From positions 28,954,001-29,018,000 of the forward strand of contig OZ316891.1 in assembly GCA_973895155.1 (NCBI GenBank): a stretch of DNA of 64,000 bases, written 5' to 3'. This DNA comes from Marsupella aquatica (lineage: Eukaryota; Marchantiophyta). Shown one piece after another: positions 23,663 through 35,897 of the stretch (position 1 is its first letter; each line of letters opens with the position of its first letter). The position numbers and the translations under genes were made by a program. The notes beneath the pieces were generated by a model. It was not told the origin of the DNA and searched no databases. It saw only the letters and a program-made list of their open reading frames with translations.

Positions 23663-24886
23663 GGCCCTTGCGTCCCTCCCTAGTCACCAAAAGCTCACGG
23701 GTCGAAGTTCAAAGGTAAAACTCAGAAAGTGACTCTGAAATGTTGTGTTGTTGTGGCAATTGAATGTGTTGCGCTCTGTGTGGGAGCTGGCTGTGTCCCC
23801 CGGCTGTGTCCACTGCATTGCAGACGGCCAGCACTCAATAGTTGCTGCGTTGCCCTTTGCCAGTATGAATGTCGCCCTTGGCCACAGCCAGCACAAAGAT
23901 TGAAATGTGATTGAACCGACAATGACACCGGACGATCAAGGGAAATCTGTGAACATTTGCGAAGTGATTTCGGGAGGAAAAATGAGGGCAAGCACAAGGC
24001 ATGTAAGGGCAAAATGTATTGAGAGGAGAGAAAGCCAACAAAAAACAGCAAAGAGATGTTGTTCCGGTCCTGGGCCTGCCCAGGATGCACGGCGATGGGA
24101 AATGGGGAGGAGCTGACCAGGGTTACTACCTGGTAAACTGCAGGCCACTAGCGCCTTGCCATGTGGCCCTTCTCACATAGCATACTCCTACCGGTGTTCC
24201 ACATATGGAAAGGGGAACAGGTTAACAATTAAATTAGTTTTGGGGACTAGATGTTGAATTCGGGCAATTAGGGGGACAGGTTACTAAAATGCTGAATATG
24301 GTGCCCTCAAATACACAGCCCAGTAATTTTTTTCTTGACAGGATTTACTAGGGTCCGGGCAGACTGTAAACGCTGCTACCTGGATGTTCAAAAAAGTTTC
24401 CTGGCTTCAGCCAGACAGGTTATGCTCACATTCCACACCTAGAGTTACAGCCTAATAACACTCGCCCTGACGTTGGTTATCTTATAGGTCACTGTGGAAC
24501 AGCCTGGTGTTTCATTTCATACCTTCATGCTTTAGGTAAACTATCTTTGAAATGAGGAGTGCATGAATAGTAAAAGCCTTGTATGTCAGGATTTTGGGTT
24601 TAGAAATTATGGAGGTGCTTTAACCTCACTTTCCTTCTTGAGTTCTTAATGTACTTTGTAATTTTTGCTTTGCAATTTTAGGTGCTTTTATGGGGAATCT
24701 GTGAACTTTGAAACTTCTCCTCTACTTTGCTAAAAATAGAAAAATAGAAAATCTATTAAGTGCTCAAGGACATTGTCCGGCAGCATCCCTTTGAACCTAA
24801 ACCCAGACTGTGGTGAGACTGCCTACGGGCTATACTTGAGACCCTCTATCAAGCCACCTGTAAAGGCGGAAAAGTGCAAAGGTCCC

Positions 24887-25017
24887 AGGTCCACTAGAAT
24901 ACTCTGTTCCAACCTCCAAAATATGTGCATAGGTCCACTAGAATACTCTGTTGTGACCTCCAAAATATATATGTGGGTCCACTGTAATACTTTCCAACCT
25001 CCAAAATTTATATATCA
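24887..25017. repeat. Three-copy tandem repeat, period about 45 bp
   Basis: Units at 24887, 24931 and 24976 begin AGGTCCACTAGAATACTCTG or a variant. Each continues with ACCTCCAAAATAT or a close variant. Confidence 0.75.
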
Positions 25018-25587
25018 CAGTGTCAACCACCAAACCCAGAGAGGTCTCAAAGGCAGGCAATGCAATTCTAGAGGCAGGGAAGAGGAAAGGAAAAAGGCCC
25101 CAAGAAGACCAAAGAAGCAAGCCTAGCAGTCCCACAAGCAAGGAAGAGTTGTGGGGTAACTCATTCCAAGAGGGGGCAATGGGTTGTAATCCTTGAGGGT
25201 GCTGAGCCTGAGGGGCCCAAGTGGAGATGAGTTACCAAGAATAAATTCTAAGTGAACTTTGCACAGCGTTCGGGTCAGCTTCACACAGCAAAAGTCTCAT
25301 CTGTCACTATCTGTCACTATCACTTTACTCTATTTCTCATTCAAAAAATTCATAATCCCTAGGCCAGGCTGGCCCCGGGGTTCAGTGGCTTCACCAGGGG
25401 GTAATGCCTCCTAATCTTGTACACACATACAAAGTAAAATTTTCAGGAAGGGTTTACCAAGTCAAAAGGCCCCAAGAAGACCAAAGAGGGCCTAGGAATC
25501 CCCAAGAACAACAACCCTGCCGATAATCACACATCAAAATGTGGTAGTATCCGATGTGCACTCTCTGAGTGCAAGAAATTGACAAGG

Positions 25588-25743
25588 TTTATCATGGCAT
25601 GGAGCGATGTCATACACCATATAGGTCATAATAATGAGGTTTATCGTGGTATGGAGCAATGTCATACACCATATAGGTCATAATAGGGAGGTTAATCATG
25701 GCATCATGCTATGGAGTGATGTGTACACCATATATGTCATATT
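25588..25743. repeat. Three-copy tandem repeat, period about 55-61 bp
   Basis: Each unit contains GGTTTATCATGG or a variant, ATGGAG(C/T)(G/A)ATGT, and CACCATATAGGTCATA. The third copy is slightly rearranged. There is no coding potential. Confidence 0.75.
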
Positions 25744-28699
25744 TTGATGTGCAATTATGAGGACCCCAACAAGAACGAAGGAAAAATATATGAGAGAATC
25801 ATGTACAAGCTCGTTCCCGACAAAAAGTTGGAATCTGGGAGCCGTGAAACAAGGGATAAGGCCGTCGAACTGGTTCAAACTGAGGATGCTCTGAAATTCA
25901 GTAACATGAACGTAGGAGTACGGGAGCCAGCGACAACCTGTTGGCCTTTCCCTTTCCGCAAAATAATGATTAGCGGTTGGAATCGCACATGGACTGTGCT
26001 GACTGCTGAGATTCAGCACTGACCAGCTGGAATCTGGTCTCTTCTCGTGAAGGGTAGGTCCGAGACGAGCTACTCGACTCCTTTTTGACAGGTAACGTGT
26101 GCTCCTTCATAAAAGGAAAGCAGAGTACGCTTCCAGAGAGAAGTTGGATCCTTGTCAGTTATCAGTGGCGTCGTGCATAGCTCCGGTGCCCACTTTCACA
26201 GCCGTGGACGCACTCCTCTTTGCTTCCGGGGTTGACTGCGATGGAGCAGTTTGATGTCTGAAGTTGCACTACTGTTTCCAGCCGGGGTGGGCAGTCGTGA
26301 GCTTTGCTAAAATGTACCAACAGGGTCACGGAGATTGAGCAACATGCAGACTTGCCATGAAACTCCACTTCGAATTGCTTATTGCTGGCAACACTATTTA
26401 TTGTGTAGGTATGAGTGTGGACCCGGCAATACGGTCCTACTCTAGAGACCGGACTCGTAGTCTCGTAGTGAGACCCATGTGCTCGAACACAGAGTAATTG
26501 AACGGGCAAATCTTACCTCATGTTCACTTGTTGACGGAGGCTTGAAGAGGACGAGAAGGTGATTGCTTTGTCTGCAGTCCTAGTAACTACTGGAGGAGAA
26601 ATGCCATGAATAAACTCTGGCCAGGTAGTTCAGGTCAACGATTCTGTTCTTCAGTGCCCTGACAGGAACTCGGTCCTGTGAAACTGTGGTCTACAGTGCC
26701 TAGTGAACCTGAGATGTTCCTTTATTCCAGTTCTTTATTCCAGTTTTTTCGTCATTATCTGGCTGGGATCCTTATTCCCAGATTAGTTGGTGAACTTTAG
26801 TGTAAAATCAGCTGCACTCCGCTCTGCTGTTTCTTGCTCCGCCTTAAGGTCTTTTGAGGTATTAGTGGAATTGATGAGACTTCGGTTTTCCTTACGAATT
26901 GGACTGGTTCTTTGCGGGTCGAGGATGTTGGTCCACGATAGATTCGTGTCGTTGGCACAAAGCCTTTCAATTCGTTGACTTTATGATAGTTCGATACCTT
27001 TATTTTATTCAGCTTTGCAAGGAGAGTGAATGTTTATTTTGGTTCCGAGTGAAATTAGAATCCTTATCTGTTTTAGCCTCTCCTCTTTCTCTAATCTAAT
27101 ATCCGTTGTCTGGCGTGAATTTGGAACACCGTGATAAACCTCCAGAAGTCTCTCGAGCGTGCATAACCTTCTCTCCTTCCGAGTGAGATGACTTGTGCTA
27201 AGAACGTAACGCTAGGCAGCAGGTTGGACATGCTTTGTGACACTGAAGTTAGAATTGTACAGCTGCAACGACAATGAACATCTGTAACCCACAGTCGTAT
27301 GTGAACAAGTGATCAAGTCAAACTAATGTGAGTCGAGCTGATTACACATGTGGAGAGAACGCTACATCTTCACAGCAGTGTTTGATACAGTAAAGGATCT
27401 TTTCGATTACTAGATTGACCCCAGAGGATAGTGTCAGAACACGAAGTTTGAGTGGCCTGTTGGGTGTTCAATTGAATGGGTTTGGTTCTCTCAAATGTTC
27501 GGGAGAGACAATACGAGGCACTGTTCGGGGCCAGCCACGAAGTTAGATGCGTAAGAAAATGGTAAAAGTCGAGACACTAAAGGAGCCGGCCACACTACAT
27601 GTAAACATTATTTTATTGAGAGAATGGTGTCTTTCATTTCTGCAGGTCACCGTCGCTTGGTCGCCTCGCCATGGCCTCGAATTAGTGGACTATACGCTCT
27701 GAAGTGTGACCACCTTCAACATACTGAAACGACATCATCTCTATCTCCGACGTTACACGTTTACAAAACACATAACCGACTACCCTATACTGGTAATTGT
27801 AAAAGCCCTATACTTGTAAATTGTAAAGCCCCTGTCCATGTGAGATGGGCAGCAGCTTTGTTCACACCGATCCCTAGGTACGAATGTTTAACATATCAAT
27901 TGGAAGCTCTTTCTGGGCCTTCTCACCGCTAGATTCAGATTGCAGTTGACAGACTTTTACCCTACAGGATCTTCCAAGCACACGGGTTTAAGGACTGACA
28001 TCAGCAAAGAATATTTCACTAGAAAAAAATGGATACACGGAGGGTGTGTTATTAGTAACTATTGTATCGTCCTATGGTATCTTGCTTCTCATCCCCGATA
28101 AGCCTATCGTAAAATCTTGGTCCCAGGTATCTCCAGGGAAATAAAGACTGCTTCTTCTGGCAATAGCTGAAAAAACCCTCCCTGGTGACCATATTCGTCA
28201 CGGCTAGTTGACATAAACTAGACTCCGTTGCATCATCCGGGAGGTGAGGGTCTACCGCCTCGTAGCAAGTACCTGAATAATTCACCTGTACGGATATGGG
28301 GATTTGCGGATTCTGACAATCTGACTGTACACATTTTCACTAATACCAAAGACCTGTCGAAGTTGAGTGATTCAACTGCTGTTAGAATTCCACTGTTGAC
28401 AGAGATGTAATGTTCTTCACGAGATGTGAGGATCTTGTGGGAGCACATGAGCACCAGCCAAGAGCTCCTAGATACAGTAAACGGGGTTGCTGCGAGTGCA
28501 GATGATTCAACACTGGATCGTGACCGATATCCACCAAACAAGGTCATCATCATCAAGTCCCTCAAAAACATTGATCGCTGCTGCACCAACTTTGAGAAAG
28601 GGGTTGAACTGAGACAGGTGTTGGACAATGATGACTTGAAACATTTGATCCGTCCACCTACTTAAGTAGACTCATTCACCGTCAGAAAGTTGGCCTCTA

Positions 28700-31674
28700 C
28701 TATTGCTTTCGTACATATCGTTGCTTCAACCTCCACTCAGTTCTTCCCCGCACTATCTCCGCTCCGTCACTCTGGAGTCTCAGCAAGTGGGTGTACTTCA
28801 AGGGCCCCGCATACACATCTCCCTCTTGAGCGTTGGGCTTGAGTGCACCAGAAGAACACGACACAGCACCGGGAGAGCCATCCAGTGCGCCATTTCCCAG
28901 AAGTGATTCGGACTCCGTCGGGGGTACCACGTCGGGGCTTGTCAGTGATTGCACAACGTCTGCGGGGCTGCACTCCCGCTTATATTCCAATACCATGCTC
29001 GTCAACTCGTGAGCAACCGACAAGCTCTGGGGAACACTCTGCTCAACAACATTCAATAGTATCTGTAATCAGTGTCCAGCATCCAACGTCAGAGGGATTT
29101 CAGAGTGTGATTGCAAGAAGGCTCACTTCATCTTACAATAAAAAGATGCAATATCCCCTTACTACCAGGTATGTCTAGACTACTTCGAACCATTAGAAGA
29201 TATCAAAAGTCATTCTTTACGGATTCATCGAAGTACCGCAGCTGATACAACTGGCTCCGGCCCACCAAAGAAAGGATTCAACTCAGGAATTTACCTCAAG
29301 GGCCCACCCGATGTATTTGACATTATTGACATGCTGATTCATGTCCATGTCGTTCAGACGGGGCTGCAGCAAAGAGGAAATGTGTGAGTTAAGCACCAAT
29401 TTAAGACCTTCGAAAAGCATAATTCCCTATCAGGGAATTGACAGAAGTTGCTGGCAGGAGACATCGATCAAAGCCTTCACTCAGCCGTTCGAATCTGACT
29501 AAATCTTAAATCAATGCTCCGTAATCCACAGAGTCTCTCTAGAAGTCGCACATCGACACCAGGTAGTGAATTAATTACTCGTGTGGTTTGAATTCTCAAC
29601 TTACCACGAGGTCACACCGAATGTACTCTGCATTATCGCCCAATTTTCTGATGCGACGGCAGGGTTCTTCCTTCATTACCCACCGATCGAGGAAGTAAGG
29701 CGAGATTTCACTTCGCACGTCATCCGGCATCCTTGACAAACGGCGAGTATCCTGATTCATGGTGACCCATGTGCTGGAAGTACCACAATCAGTTTGTTAA
29801 TTAACATGAAATTTGATTCATCAGTAGTTCGGACCTTCGTTTCATTCCCAACGAAATTGAACCACCCAACAAGCTATGCATGACCTGTAGAGGAGACCGG
29901 CTAACGAATAACAGACCCGAAAGTACTCTGGACTGGGTTGGAATAAGTGTATCTCATTTCATATCGCCCCAAATGGCTTCTCAACTTTCTCACATACCTC
30001 GATGAATCGAGGACTAGGAAGACCCATCAGAAAAATGGGGATTCACTACAAGCAGTGCTTACATGGGACTCAAATGGAGTACAATCTCCAACTGCAAGTC
30101 TAATTATCGGGCTAGGACACAACCAGCGCTACCCTGTGGTGGCAGTCCAAAGCATCTAATAGAATTCGACAGACACTTGTTCTGGACGCCAGGCCGCTTT
30201 CATGATTGTGGAAGTGGGAGGGGATCGGTGAAGCATGGCAGAACAACCCTACAACGAAATGATTGAACGAACCCAACAATTACATTAGAGCTGACCGACC
30301 TTGTGGCACGAGCAAGTATCTCGCCAGTGTTATAGTCGGTCACCAACCAGTCCCGGCGCATGCCGTTTTTCCCTTCCCCAGCCGCCCACGTATCAATCTC
30401 CACAACGTCCCCCCTGCCAAATTGACCGGTGCCTCCAATGGATTAGGGATAAACATGGGTATGAAAAGTAATCCAAAAAACGCCCTTGCATGTCTCGACG
30501 ACAAGGATAACCAGGAGAAACTGCAATTTACCAGATAGGGTAGCGCTCCACTTGAATTTGCATGCGAGTAACAACCCAGATGAGACGGTGCCTCATCATC
30601 GCGTGAGTCGTGCCCATACCATCTCCCACGAAATCCGACATTCCGACGTGATTGAGAGCACATTCCTGATTGCATATTGACACCGACGCTTGAAGATGTT
30701 ATTAATTGATCGAGGGACCTGAAAGGAGGTTGAGAAGGAACAATCCCAAAATACCGCTCTACCTATGACAATCAGTAACGGAGAACGTATTGACGAGGTG
30801 AAACGCAGCCGTTCCATAATGTTCCTTCATAGTCCAGGAGCAAGAATTGGTCCGAGCCCAATATTCTACCAAATCAAGTATAATTTAAATTACACAGAAA
30901 ATAAGTGTAAATTGCAGTTCAGACAGGCGTTACGGGACACTCCCTGAGAAAGTCTAGTCTAAAGCTTGTCAAGTTTGAAAATGTACTTATTTCAAAACAC
31001 CAAGGGCCTGACGGTGTTAGAAGGTGACGTAGACGCCACTGAAAGCGCCCTCCTAAGAGATCATGTCATCTTTAACTACCTATGGACGTTGACAGAACTG
31101 TGAAACTTCCAAAATGTGTGAAATCGTAATTACTAACCTGAAACAGATTGGACAAAGTTTCGATAGATGCGGTGCGGTCGAATCCAACTTCATAGGAGCG
31201 AATGACAAACAACTGTCGATAGAGAAAATCATGCTCTAGAAGTTTGCCCCTGCCAGAAGTATCCAACGGCTTGTCGTCCTTCTCGTCCTTCTTACGTCTG
31301 TCCATCTCCAAAATCGCAGCTGCCAAAGCGGCTATAACCTTGTTTAATGCCGGGGACGACTCCAAGTGGAGGTTCGGCACATCTAAAGTCTTAGCAGCAA
31401 GCTTAGAGGCGCCTTCCACCTTTGTCCCGTTCACTTTAGTGGTGGATCCGTTCATATTCACTAACTCCCGGGCCACTGCTCGAACTACTTGAAATCTGCT
31501 GCCATTCTGCTGTTTCACTCCCCTGCGTGTTCCCCGTATCACCACATCCTGCTCACTGCTTGAGAAAGCATGCGAAGCGGATGCGCACAGCTTCGTTGAC
31601 ATGACCTCCGATGATCGTGCACATGGTCCTGAAGTAGATGCGAGAGCTGCAGAAGCCACTCTAATGGCTTCCAT
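28700..31674 (-). CDS. FATB: Acyl-ACP thioesterase, FATB class (six exons, plastid)
   Basis: The enzyme hydrolyses saturated acyl-ACP to free fatty acids in the plastid stroma. Exons by homology and GT-AG sites are 31138-31674, 30532-30665, 30300-30413, 29605-29773, 29295-29363 and 28700-29038. They join to 1362 nt (453 aa and stop) without a frame break. The start is the Met of MEAIRVASAAL; an in-frame Met 12 codons upstream is less typical. A Ser/Ala-rich transit peptide leads to FVIRSYEVGFDRTASIETL at the end of exon 1. Exon 2 has MRHRLIWVVTRMQIQVERYP, exon 3 DTWAAGEGKNGMRRDWLV, exon 4 NQDTRRLSKMPDDVRSE. The hot-dog catalytic residues are present: D325, N327 and H329 in DMDMNQHVNNVKY, then E363 and C364 in YKRECSP. 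The C-terminus has YTHLLRLQ and AEIVRGRTEWR. The gene looks intact. Open frames within its introns are shadows. Confidence 0.94.
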
Positions 31675-34130
31675 CTCACTGTAAATGGGCTTGAAGATGG
31701 TCTTCAGCAAATGAGAGATCCCTTGCCGGACGAAGAACCACTGACGCTTCCCCGCAATGGATTGAAAACTAGTAAGTAACTGCTTCTTAGAAAATCCCTG
31801 TCAGCCTACCTGCCAGATCTGTTAAAAACTCCACACGTATCTCGCTTGTCTTCTATTCCGAGCTCAGATCCTACCGAAGACAACGATGGGCCAAATTTTG
31901 TACAACAGCTGAAATGAAGTATATGCGTCCTGTGCCCATCATACCATGTCTGTTGCTTATGAGCTGCTGCTAGCGAGAGGAAATGGCATGTAGTCACAAT
32001 GACTGCCTTCAAACATGGATCCAGCTCGCAAGTCGGGCAATGGAAGGTGTGGATCAAAGAACAAGAAATAGCAAGTCGAGTCAGTCAGAAACGAAAGACC
32101 TGAAAGGCTCCTCAGTTTTCCCTCAAGGAGCAAGAATGATCGGAACCTCCAGATACTTCAAGATGCTGTGTAGTGCACTTGTTGATGAAAAGTATGATGG
32201 CGAGGAACCTGCTAGGTTGACTGTGTGAGCAACAAGGATAGGCCAACAACGAGTGGAACAACGCCTATCTTCCTTCCTTCCTGGCTAAAGAAAGTAGCCC
32301 CGATAGCCAACGTTGCAACGGGTTGCAGGGCAATGCTGGCCTCTGGGTGATCTGATCACACCACAGCCCAGGTACACCGTTGTTCGTTCCCACCACCCCA
32401 AATAGAAAGCGGAGAGGATCACTCCTATAGTAAACAAATGCCAGACCACAACTGAAACTAGACGTGAAACCCACCAGGGCTGGGTGCACTCAATGAAATA
32501 CGACACCGTATTTGACTGCGAGGTGGGTGGCACTACAGTTAGCTCGCGAAAGATCGTGTTCTTCAGGAGAAGGATATCAAGCTCTCGATCTTGGTGTGGC
32601 GTGGGAATATAATTTGTCAACCCAATCACTCCACAAATCGTTCGTTAGGAAGGAATGACTGCCTGTGGGTGAGCAGGGAGGTAAGAACGTTCAATGTGGC
32701 TTGCAATCAAGACAATGCTGAGGCAGAGAGAGAGAGCGAGAGAGAGAGAGAGAGAGAGAGTGAGAGAGACGAAATGGCGCACAGGTAGATGGTCAGCCGG
32801 ACACCGCTGTTGCCAGGATAAGAGATCGAGAGAAACGGGATGCTATAGTTGTAGAGTTGGGTCCAACAACCGGAAGCCGCATTGCTCGTGGGGAAGGCAA
32901 CACAGGGGAGCCGGCGCGCCACCGAGCAGGAGCGCTGGAGTGGAGCTTCCCTACGCTGACGCTGACTTCACACTGCCGTCATAGCGACATTCCCGGCGGT
33001 TACCGACCAACCGAAGTTTCGAAATGGAAACAGAATCCGCGGGGGCGAACTAAACATACGAAAAGGTTATGTATGAAGGTAGCGGAGGAGAGGAAGAAAG
33101 CGCGTTATGGATGCTGCCGTTGTTGTTCCAACAAAAAAACATCTGTCCGAGTCAGGCAGCTCGACAACTGGAGAAAGAACCTGTGAGATCCACAATCCAG
33201 ATCGCCTCTCCGAAAAAACAGAGAATCTATTCTCTCGCGAGAGAGACGTGAACACCAGCCCAGTGCCAAGGAGGAGAGTGGCGGGTCGTCAAGAAGCGTA
33301 GTACTACTACTGCGCCAGCATCCAAGATGAGCAGAGTGGTGCGTATGTGTGCGTCGCGGGACTGTGCCAGCTAGCTGCAACCCCGGCGCAAGCCCCGCTC
33401 ACTCGATGTTCATGTCATCCTCATTCATAGCTCTCCAGCTACCCCAAATTCGAAATAAATTGCCCCCAGATGGAGGGAAAGAGAGCCGGGTTCCCACCAC
33501 CCCCGTGTCTTGCGCGTGCATCAATCAACTCGCAAATGAATGACAATCCCCCTTCACTCTCCACTAGGCAGTAGTCCAGTCCAAACACCACTCAGTCACT
33601 CGGGCACTCACTACTCCACCACAAGTCCACACAACCCAGGGCTCAACAAGCGAAGCTTCTCTCGTACCATTACTAACTGTTGCATCATCCACCGGACGTG
33701 AATCTGCCAGTAGTCACTCTCTCATCAGTCCCTCCCGATCACTAACGTAGTGTGGTAGCCATCCGTCCCGCCCGTCGGGGAAAAACAGCCAGCCGTGCAC
33801 AAGGGCGTTTTAATGGGGGGGAGGCCGAAGCCAATCAAGGGCGGGGATGGTGGAACGGCCATGAATGCCGGTGCGCAGGGTAGTTGGAGCGAGTAAATGG
33901 CGACGCCCGGAAAGCGGCGAAGGAGGGCAACGAATCCCAAACGAAGCCCAAGTGCCCAACGAAGGCAACGAGGGCGATGGAGCCGTGGAGGCGATGGAGG
34001 TCGGATTGAAGGAAAGTTAATGCTGCAGATGGCGGCAACTATCAAAATTCATGACTCCCCCTTTCTCGCTCGCGAGTGACACAATGGTACCGCATACGAA
34101 CGATTCGCAAGAAGATTGACCAGTTATGGA
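31675..34130. promoter_or_regulatory. FATB upstream region, GC-rich, with (GA)n microsatellite
   Basis: The DNA just upstream of the FATB start includes a conspicuously GC- and CpG-richer tract (about 32.7-34.1 kb) in an AT-rich window. A (GA)n microsatellite lies at about 32725-32768. This fits a promoter or 5' UTR region, but I could not place a TATA box or a leader intron. Short basic frames on both strands (for example 33897-34079) reflect the composition. Confidence 0.35.
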
Positions 34131-35817
34131 CCTCTAAAGTCTAAATAATCAGAAGTGAAAAATTGTACTCTCATGCTACCGATTCGGGAGAAGATTTTAG
34201 AAAGTGAAAATTGTACCCTCATGCTACCGATTCGGGAGAAGATTTAGGAGTTATGGTATGGTATTGTAAATAATCAGAAGTATTAGGGGCTCTTAAACCT
34301 TGACTTTCTCAATTTGGAGGGATTGCTTATCAGACCTCAAAACTAGGGATTTGCTTGATCAGACCCCAAAACTAAGTTGATTACTTCATAAGACCCTTCA
34401 ATGGCTCCGTTGGGATTCATCATCGCCCGACACCCCTCTCAACTCTGGCCTCCAATTGTCGCATCAATTTATTAGAACTAACAGAAATAAAAAATCACAA
34501 TTAAAAAGGGAGCTATGTGGCAGGGCCCAAACTCTATAGTAACTTAGTGATGACTTATAATAATGTATATAAATAAAAAAGACAAGTAGATGTAACAAAA
34601 GTGTTTGGATTTTCAAATTTTTTATTTCTGTTAGGGGCTCATTGAGGGATTCATTGAGGGATTCCTTTTGGCCTAATGACTTGGAGGCCAAGGTTTGGGC
34701 ATCTTGGATGGGTGAGGGCTAATTGCAGGCTCCACATACAGAGCAAAACGGCAAGAATGACCAAAATATAGAAAATACTGAAACTTAAAATAGACGTTGT
34801 TGCACTCATACTCTTCCAAACATGAATTCATGGTCATGTTTGGATTCATTTTGAATCCCTCAATGAGCCCCATGCAAAATTGTGGTTCCCTAGTTGAGTT
34901 AAGGTGTGTATCAAATAGCTATATCTTGAGGAAACTCAATGCCCGTAAAACTACAAAAGTAGGCAATCTAGCTAGGAGTAGTGATGGTGGGAGGGCCCTA
35001 ATAAGGAAGAGGTTCCCACATTTGTGTCCCCCTTTTGCTTTCACCTTTTGTCATCACCCTATTCATTAAAAGTGTATTTTATTTTGTTCATTTTTAAGCA
35101 TCTAAATGCTCACTTTTTTATCTCTAAATGTACATTTTTTAACCCCAAAAGATACACTATAGTACAATACTCTACACCTAAATGGTCAATTGTAAACTTG
35201 AAGGCGCAAAAATGATCTTTACTAGGAGTCTCAATCCTAGTTCATTTACAAATGATGAACATGGTGGTATATTTGATGGCCAACATCTTTATTTCTTGTC
35301 CAATTGTACACTTTTTGAGAGTTTAATGTTCATAAATTGAATAATAATTCATTTTTAAACCACTAATCACTCTATAAGTACTCCAAGTGACCTGGAGTAG
35401 TCACTCCCAAAATGCGAATATCGCGTCCGTGGATGAGCGCCATTTCGCAGCCCTCCGATTGGGAGCCCGATCATTCTCATCTGTTCGACAAATGAGTCCA
35501 TCTATGGCTCAAAATGCAGGTCTCTTTGAGATCTATGTCTCAGAAAAAACCAGATTATAAAATAGTGAAAAATGAGTGACAAAAATCAAAAAATTATCCA
35601 AGCAATGTGATTGGTGGAGGCCAAATAATTTGAATTTTGAATTTTTGGGCAGGTTGGGCAAAGACAAGTGGCCCGGATTACCATCGGGTGACAGGGTCAA
35701 GAAACCTGTGCGGCATCCACCCATAGCAGGTCGAACAAGAGCCTGGCCTAGGCCGGTTAGGACTGTTGTCGTTTGGAATAGTTTATGTACAGTTGATAAT
35801 TACTCTACTTCGAAGAG
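34131..35817. other. AT-rich intergenic with small duplications and an inverted repeat
   Basis: A two-copy repeat of about 48 bp (34155-34245) contains CTCATGCTACCGATTCGGGA. GGGGCTCATTGAGGGATT at about 34635 recurs inverted at about 34853-34870, with roughly 200 bp between the arms. This could be a decayed fold-back element. No gene is seen. Confidence 0.5.
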
Positions 35818-35897
35818 TACTAATGGTTCACTGGTTAGTGCTTTTGCCTCCCAAGCAACAGGTTTGAGGTTCAATCCTTGCTCATGCCATTATGGAA
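35818..35897 (+). pseudogene. tRNA-Gly(CCC)-derived relic, possible SINE head
   Basis: Box A-like TGGTTCACTGG (35824-35834) and box B-like AGGTTCAATCC (35867-35877) lie at tRNA spacing. Between them is an anticodon arm, TTGC-CTCCCAA-GCAA, with CCC at 35850-35852. This resembles plant tRNA-Gly. The acceptor and T stems do not pair, so it is not a functional tRNA. The preserved internal promoter elements followed by A-rich sequence suggest a tRNA-derived SINE, or an old tRNA pseudogene. Confidence 0.55.

Larger units (their letters stand above)
21860..24296 (+). mobile_element. MULE (Mutator-like element) with about 105-bp TIRs
   Basis: The 2437-bp element is bounded by a perfect 9-bp direct repeat, TATGGTGCC, at 21851-21859 and 24297-24305. 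Its ends are long inverted repeats of about 105 bp. From the left, the TIR reads AGCTCTTTAATAACCTGTCC and later AACCTGTCCCCTTTTCAGTG up to ACACCGGT. The reverse complement of the right end gives AGCATTTTAGTAACCTGTCC up to ACACCGGT. A 9-bp duplication, TIRs over 100 bp and an internal MULE transposase remnant agree with each other. The catalytic region of the transposase is missing, so the element is a non-autonomous derivative. Confidence 0.9.
24306..28699. other. Intergenic, tandem repeats only
   Basis: I recognise no gene. The stretch holds a 45-bp repeat (24887-25017), a 61-bp repeat (25588-25743) and a scattered duplicate of AAGGCCCCAAGAAGACCAAA (25093 and 25470). The right part lies downstream of the FATB gene and may hold its 3' UTR. 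Confidence 0.5.

Noticed and set aside
29947-30538. Plus-strand frames overlapping FATB introns and exons
   Set aside because: The minus-strand FATB exons explain the region.
34635-34870. Confident MITE from the GGGGCTCATTGAGGGATT inverted repeat
   Set aside because: The arms are short (about 20 bp), one is internally duplicated, and no target duplication is visible.
35818-35897. Functional tRNA-Gly gene
   Set aside because: The acceptor and T stems do not pair and the 5' end does not match a mature tRNA.
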